The notes below the pieces were generated by a model. That model ran no database searches. It worked only from the letters and a program-made list of their open reading frames with translations, and was not told the origin of the DNA. Source: Fusobacterium sp. (lineage in GTDB: Bacteria > Fusobacteriota > Fusobacteriia > Fusobacteriales > Fusobacteriaceae). From it: 9,331 nucleotides of DNA. Each line of letters starts with the position of its first letter. Within the stretch, counting starts at the first letter, position 1. This document shows, in pieces, positions 5,666 to 9,331 of the stretch. The position numbers were made by a program, and so were the translations under genes. The stretch lies in NCBI RefSeq assembly GCF_019012925.1, contig NZ_JAGIRL010000042.1, forward strand, positions 1-9,331, given 5' to 3'.

Positions 5666-7253
5666 TTATTTTTTTAAAAAGTTTTTTTCATTTCTTTTAT
5701 TATTTTTTACCCTTTCTATTTGTCTATTCGCTGACAACGGTACTCAATATACCCCTGCTTTGTATGGGACATTTTGGGCATTAGTTCCACCAGTTATCGC
5801 TATTGTACTCGCTTTGATTACAAAAGAAGCTTATAGTTCTCTTTTTATTGGAATTGTTTCAGGAGGAGTTCTTTATGCTGGTGCTAATCTTGAAAAAGTT
5901 ACACTTCATGTTTTAAATGATGGTTTAATAGCAGTTCTCAGTGATTCAAATAACGTCGGTATAATAATATTCTTGGTTATTCTTGGAACAATGGTATCCT
6001 TGATGAATAAAGCTGGTGGATCAAAGGCTTTTGGAATCTGGGCTAGTAAGAGAATAAAGAGTAGAGTTGGAGCTCAACTTGCCACTATCATTTTAGGTTG
6101 TCTTATCTTTATTGATGATTATTTCAACTGTTTAACTGTTGGTAGTGTTATGTATCCAATTACAGATAAGCATAACATATCTCGTGCTAAATTGGCATAT
6201 CTTATAGATGCCACTGCTGCACCTATATGTATAATAGCTCCTGTTTCATCTTGGGCTGCTGCTGTTAGTGGTTTTGTTCCAGGAGAGGATGGTTTTGCTA
6301 TTTTTATCAAGGCTATTCCTTACAATTTCTATGCTTTATTCACTATAATTATGTTGATTATGATAGCTGTTTCAAACAGTGATTATGGACCTATGAAAAC
6401 TCATGAACTCAATGCTTTAAATGGAGATCTCTTCTCAGATGGAAGAGAGATAAACTCTTCAGAAGAGTTAAATGAGGAAAACTCACATGGAAGTGTTTTA
6501 GATCTAGTAGTTCCTATCATATTTTTAATCATACTCTGTATCACTGGTATGATATATACAGGTGGCTTCTTTGCAGGAACTAGTTTTGTTGAGGCATTCT
6601 CAAATAGTGTTGCTTCACAAGGACTTGCAATTGGAAGTATGTTTGCTTTGATCTTAGCAATCATATTCTATGTTGTTAGAAAATCATTAACTTTTAAAGA
6701 GTGTATGGATTCTATCCCAGATGGATTTAAAGCAATGGTTCCAGCTATATTGATTTTAACATTTGCTTGGAGCTTGAAAGCTATGACTGATAGTTTAGGT
6801 GCTGCTCCTTATGTAGCACATCTTATGGAAAATGTAGCTGGTGGACTTGTAAATATGTTACCTGCTATAATCTTCTTAGTTGGTTGTGGACTTGCCTTTG
6901 CAACTGGTACATCTTGGGGTACTTTTGGAATATTGATTCCAATAGTTGTTGCTGTATTTGAAAACAATCCACAGATGATGATTATTTCAATCTCAGCTTG
7001 TATGGCTGGAGCTGTATGTGGAGATCACTGCTCTCCTATTTCAGATACGACTATAATGGCTTCTGCTGGTTCTCAATGTAACCACGTTGCCCACGTATAT
7101 ACACAGCTACCTTATGCACTCAGTGTAGCAGCAATATCTTTCGTATCATATGTTATTATTGGTTATACTAAATCTTGGTTAATAGCTTTTCCTGTTGGAG
7201 TCATTGGAGTTATTACCCTACTTCTTTTAGCTAAAAAAAGAGCTAAAAATTAA
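5658..7253 (+). CDS. lysW: LysW-type lysine transporter (NhaC Na+:H+ antiporter superfamily)
   Basis: A 531-residue inner-membrane transporter of the NhaC family. Family motifs: a FIDDYFN segment (151-157), GTSWGTFGILIPI (417-429) and GDHCSPISDTT (455-465). It has about a dozen hydrophobic segments and a hydrophilic acidic loop at about 241-281. The N-terminus (KKFFSFLLLFFTLSICLFA) resembles a cleavable signal peptide ending near residue 25, with the first core helix beginning about residue 38. The lysine riboswitch in its leader, and the published comparative work that named LysW as a candidate lysine transporter of this superfamily under L-box control, make lysine uptake the best call; without the riboswitch it would be labelled a Na+/H+ antiporter. 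GTG start with GAGGAGG eight bases upstream. It is the only gene of its unit. Fusobacteria ferment lysine, so import could serve catabolism as well as protein synthesis. Confidence 0.88.
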   Translation: MNNYFFKKFFSFLLLFFTLSICLFADNGTQYTPALYGTFWALVPPVIAIVLALITKEAYSSLFIGIVSGGVLYAGANLEKVTLHVLNDGLIAVLSDSNNVGIIIFLVILGTMVSLMNKAGGSKAFGIWASKRIKSRVGAQLATIILGCLIFIDDYFNCLTVGSVMYPITDKHNISRAKLAYLIDATAAPICIIAPVSSWAAAVSGFVPGEDGFAIFIKAIPYNFYALFTIIMLIMIAVSNSDYGPMKTHELNALNGDLFSDGREINSSEELNEENSHGSVLDLVVPIIFLIILCITGMIYTGGFFAGTSFVEAFSNSVASQGLAIGSMFALILAIIFYVVRKSLTFKECMDSIPDGFKAMVPAILILTFAWSLKAMTDSLGAAPYVAHLMENVAGGLVNMLPAIIFLVGCGLAFATGTSWGTFGILIPIVVAVFENNPQMMIISISACMAGAVCGDHCSPISDTTIMASAGSQCNHVAHVYTQLPYALSVAAISFVSYVIIGYTKSWLIAFPVGVIGVITLLLLAKKRAKN

Positions 7254-7287
7254 TTAGCCCCTAACCTAAATATTTTATATAAATGAG

Positions 7288-7335
7288 ATAAGGATGGTCA
7301 TAGTTATTACCCACTAATAACTTTTCCATCCTTAT
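7288..7335 (+). terminator. Stem-loop between the convergent lysW and small-subunit genes
   Basis: A ten-base-pair outer stem (7288-7297 with 7326-7335) and a seven-base-pair inner stem (7303-7309 with 7315-7321) are separated by a small internal loop and capped by CCCAC. It begins 34 bases after the lysW stop and ends 6 bases before the last base of the convergent gene. Only a broken T-rich stretch follows on the plus strand, and on the minus strand the tail is weak. It is probably a shared bidirectional terminator, though it could instead be an mRNA-stabilising structure. Confidence 0.7.
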
Positions 7336-7341
7336 TTCCTT

Positions 7342-7449
7342 TTAATCTCTTTTATTCTCTTTTTTTAAAGTTATACCAATGGACATCAATAGTCCACCCC
7401 ATACTACAAAACAACCAAATACCATCATCACTATTGCACTTATATTCAC
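7342..7449 (-). CDS. MetS-type small subunit of the NSS amino-acid transporter (single-helix peptide)
   Basis: A 35-residue peptide, easily missed because of its size. It begins MNISAIVMMVFGCFVVWGGL, continues with one hydrophobic helix to about residue 27 and ends in a charged tail KKENKRD. This matches the MetS family (small subunit of putative methionine/alanine importers), which accompanies NSS transporters, as in MetP-MetS of Corynebacterium glutamicum. The GTG start overlaps the TGA stop of the transporter gene (GTGA, 7449-7446), and AGAGGTG lies seven bases upstream, so it is translationally coupled and made together with the large subunit. It would sit in the cytoplasmic membrane beside the transporter. 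The Trp-Gly-Gly in mid-helix is characteristic of what I recall of the family. The role in transport or assembly is known only for a few members. Confidence 0.88.
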   Translation of the reverse strand: MNISAIVMMVFGCFVVWGGLLMSIGITLKKENKRD

Positions 7450-8945
7450 TTCAATTCACCTCTTTCCATCTCCCAAGCTCTTCTATAGAAGAGTGTTGCA
7501 CATATGACCATCAATAGAATAGTTCCCCAACCAAAAACAAGATTTCCAAGTGTTAAATTTTGAATACCCTTTATTAAATTTGTTATAACTGTTATTCCTA
7601 AAATGGTAGGAGTTACATATTTTAATAGAATATCAAACCATCTTCCAATTTCAAAATCAGAATATTCATTAGCTTCCTCTCTTATCTTCTCTATTCCATA
7701 GTATCTACATACTAAAACCGTTTCAACTAGCCCCAGTGTAGCTATTATATAATTTCCTACATGGGAATCAACTATATCCAATATATAGTTAAAACCTGCA
7801 TAAGTTGAGAAAGCTGCACTTCCAACCAAACCTATTAAAGAGATCACTCCAACCAATCTCTCTCTACTTATTTTGAATTTATCTAAAGCCCCTGTTGCAA
7901 ATGATTCTAGCATAGATATACTTGATGACAATCCAGCTATAAATAGACAGAAGAAAAATATAAATCCAATAATTCCCTGTAAAAATTGATTGGCTGTTAT
8001 TGCTGATATGGCTATTGGAAAGGCTATAAAAGCTATCCCAGCTCCACTTCCAAAAGAGTTAAACTCAACTCCCATACTATTTACCAAATATCCTAATGTA
8101 GAAAAAACTGTTATTCCAGATATTATATCAAATGATGCATTTGCTAAAACTGTTATAAATGAACTGTTAACAACATCCCATTTCTTAGGAACATATGATC
8201 CATAAGCAATCATAACTCCAACAGCTAATGTTGTCGAAAAAAATACCTGTGCATAAGCTGCTACCCAAATACTTGGATTTAATATTTTCTCAAAATCTGG
8301 TGTGAACAGTGCATTCAATCCTATTACTGCACCCTTCAATCTCAAAGAATTGATCATAAAAATTAACATCAAAACCATCAATAAAGGTGTAAATATTTTT
8401 GAACATTTCTCTATTCCACTAGATATCCCCTTTTTTACAATTATCCAGTTGCTGAACCATACAATCAAAATAAAAGATAGCATATAACCACTTATTCCTG
8501 CTGAAAAATCAAAAGGTCCATTGGCGTTACCCACAATTATTCCCATTAATTTTCCTGGATCTGACATCCAATTAACTACTCCAAAAGCATGACCTAAAGA
8601 CCATACCATAAAGACAACTGCTACAGAGATAATTGTACAATAGAACATCATCACCACTATTGGAATCATTACCTGTAACCAACCTAGCCACTCATATCTT
8701 TTCCCAAGCATTCTAAATGCCTTAGTTGATCCACCTCTAACTTTTCTTCCCAATTGGTACTCCAAAATCATAAGTGGTATACCACAAGTAAATAATGCCA
8801 CTATATATGGCAAAAAGAAAGCTCCTCCACCATTTTTATAAGCTTGAAACGGAAATCTCCATAAATTTCCCAAGCCTATTGCCGCTCCTACTGCTGCATA
8901 GATGAATCCCTTTCTACTTGACCATAACTCTCTCTTCTCTTCCAT
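7446..8945 (-). CDS. Neurotransmitter:sodium symporter (NSS) family amino-acid transporter, MetP-like
   Basis: A 499-residue sodium-driven amino-acid importer of the LeuT fold in the cytoplasmic membrane. The NSS signature GAAIGLGNLWRFPF (20-33) is in TM1, the unwound TM6 region reads AQVFFSTTLAVG (232-243) and TM8 carries AGLSSSISMLE (337-347), which includes sodium-site serines. About twelve helices are predicted, compared with eleven in the shorter fusobacterial tyrosine transporter Tyt1. Asp273 stands where chloride-dependent members have serine. A MetS-like subunit overlaps its 3' end, which favours a MetP-type carrier of methionine, alanine or a similar substrate. The Trp-codon run upstream is a weak hint of an aromatic substrate such as tryptophan (compare TnaT). 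ATG start with AAAGGGAG eight bases upstream. A terminator hairpin lies in its leader. Confidence 0.92.
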   Translation of the reverse strand: MEEKRELWSSRKGFIYAAVGAAIGLGNLWRFPFQAYKNGGGAFFLPYIVALFTCGIPLMILEYQLGRKVRGGSTKAFRMLGKRYEWLGWLQVMIPIVVMMFYCTIISVAVVFMVWSLGHAFGVVNWMSDPGKLMGIIVGNANGPFDFSAGISGYMLSFILIVWFSNWIIVKKGISSGIEKCSKIFTPLLMVLMLIFMINSLRLKGAVIGLNALFTPDFEKILNPSIWVAAYAQVFFSTTLAVGVMIAYGSYVPKKWDVVNSSFITVLANASFDIISGITVFSTLGYLVNSMGVEFNSFGSGAGIAFIAFPIAISAITANQFLQGIIGFIFFFCLFIAGLSSSISMLESFATGALDKFKISRERLVGVISLIGLVGSAAFSTYAGFNYILDIVDSHVGNYIIATLGLVETVLVCRYYGIEKIREEANEYSDFEIGRWFDILLKYVTPTILGITVITNLIKGIQNLTLGNLVFGWGTILLMVICATLFYRRAWEMERGELK

Positions 8946-8966
8946 TGAACCATCTCCCTTTAGAAA

Positions 8967-8993
8967 TAAAAAAAGCAGTCTGCTAGACTGCTT
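8967..8993 (-). terminator. Rho-independent hairpin in the leader of the NSS transporter (possible attenuator)
   Basis: On the minus strand AAGCAGTCT (8981-8973 complement arm) and AGACTGCTT form a perfect nine-base-pair stem with a three-base loop, followed by five further T residues beyond the stem, then ATTTC. Only 27 bases separate the stem from the transporter ATG, too few for another promoter plus the ribosome binding site. RNA polymerase must therefore pass through the hairpin to express the transporter, unless the promoter overlaps the stem. It may be an attenuator or the terminator of an upstream unit with regulated readthrough. An extended -10-like TGGTAAAAT lies just upstream (9023-9015), without a good -35. 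Confidence 0.8.
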
Positions 8994-9052
8994 AAACTTA
9001 ACTTAAATTAATCCATTTTACCATATATAATATAGTATTTTCCTGTGTAGAA

Positions 9053-9331
9053 TTACATAGACAGAAATATGTTATCAATATAAATAAAGTTCTTATCTAA
9101 CATTTTGAATAAATTATCTGATTTTTCTATGCAGTTCCACCACCAATATTTTGCATTCATGTTAGACATATTGATAACCGTTGCCAAAACTCTATAAAAA
9201 TATAGAAATTTGTTTATTTCCTTCTTCTCAGAGTCCGATTTTGCCGTAGCTACTTTCGTTTTATATAACTCTCCAAAGGCTTAAATTCGGATACAACGAA
9301 TCCTACATATTAGCATTTTCTTGTTTGTGAA
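9053..9331 (-). pseudogene. Broken open frame with a Trp-Trp-Trp run; unknown, possibly a repeat remnant or leader peptide
   Basis: Read from the window edge, this minus-strand frame is open for 93 codons except for one TAA at 9281-9283, unusual for non-coding DNA this AT-rich. After that stop it has no good start until ATG at 9169, which begins a 38-residue frame MSNMNAKYWWWNCIEKS... ending at 9053. The three tryptophans (9145-9137) are consecutive TGG codons. No convincing ribosome binding site precedes 9169. I recognise no domain. Three readings are possible: the 3' end of a decayed gene, a copy of a dispersed fusobacterial repeat (the wording seems familiar but I cannot verify it), or a leader peptide for the transporter downstream. 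The frame continues beyond the window. Confidence 0.35.
9071..9178. repeat. Large interrupted inverted repeat in the NSS transporter leader
   Basis: Three nested pairs of arms are in register: GTTATCAATA (9071-9080) with TATTGATAAC (9169-9178), ten perfect pairs; TCTAACAT (9096-9103) with ATGTTAGA (9159-9166), eight perfect pairs; and GAAT (9107-9110) with ATTC (9155-9158). The centre contains a further ATGCA/TGCAT stem that presents the TGGTGGTGG segment in its loop. A separate small hairpin TCTATA/TATAGA with an AAAA loop lies at 9191-9206. The whole could fold as a long RNA stem in the leader or mark a small mobile or repeated element. Confidence 0.65.

Noticed and set aside
9125..9150. 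GGTGGTGGAACTGC in the NSS leader as a T-box motif
   Set aside because: It only loosely resembles the T-box consensus: the conserved ACC is absent. The terminator is more than 130 bases away, and no stem I with a specifier loop is evident.
1..9331. CRISPR arrays, tRNA genes, transposases or toxin-antitoxin genes
   Set aside because: Reading both strands showed no regularly spaced repeats, no cloverleaf-like sequence and no recognisable transposase or toxin reading frame.

Overview
The window is AT-rich with tight gene packing. The 5' end of a 16S rRNA gene lies at the left edge on the minus strand. Its sequence, the strong AT bias, the AAGGAGG-type ribosome binding sites and the gene content (IscS/IscU, a lysine-riboswitch-controlled NhaC-type transporter, an NSS transporter with a MetS-type small subunit) suggest Fusobacterium or a close relative. 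This assignment is inferred from recall; no database search was possible.

Layout, left to right. (1) 1-197: the start of an rRNA operon reading leftwards, with its leader and a strong promoter. (2) 284-1997: an iscS-iscU iron-sulfur assembly operon on the minus strand, with a near-consensus promoter and a strong hairpin terminator. (3) 2014-5316: a minus-strand operon tyrS - GNAT acetyltransferase - nth - thiD, with genes overlapping or a few bases apart and a promoter at 5289-5316. (4) 5346-7335: a plus-strand unit with promoter, lysine riboswitch (L box), LysW-type transporter gene and a stem-loop at the end. (5) 7342-8945: a minus-strand pair, an NSS amino-acid transporter followed by a 35-residue single-helix small subunit that overlaps it by 4 bases. 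(6) 8946-9331: the leader of that pair. It holds a Rho-independent hairpin 27 bases before the start codon, a large inverted repeat, and a broken open frame containing three consecutive Trp codons.

How the genes fit together. IscS takes sulfur from cysteine and IscU builds the cluster; Nth, in the neighbouring operon, is itself a 4Fe-4S enzyme. TyrS and ThiD are housekeeping functions. The two transporters at the right are amino-acid importers that appear to be controlled by RNA: one by a lysine riboswitch whose aptamer can be traced helix by helix, the other behind a leader terminator whose signal is unknown.

The points most worth following are the riboswitch expression platform, where an upstream segment is complementary to the GTG start codon region of lysW; the 386-base structured leader with a Trp-Trp-Trp frame ahead of the NSS transporter; and a four-codon reading frame (M-L-K-Y) with a good ribosome binding site in the tyrS leader. 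No CRISPR array, tRNA gene or intact insertion sequence was found.
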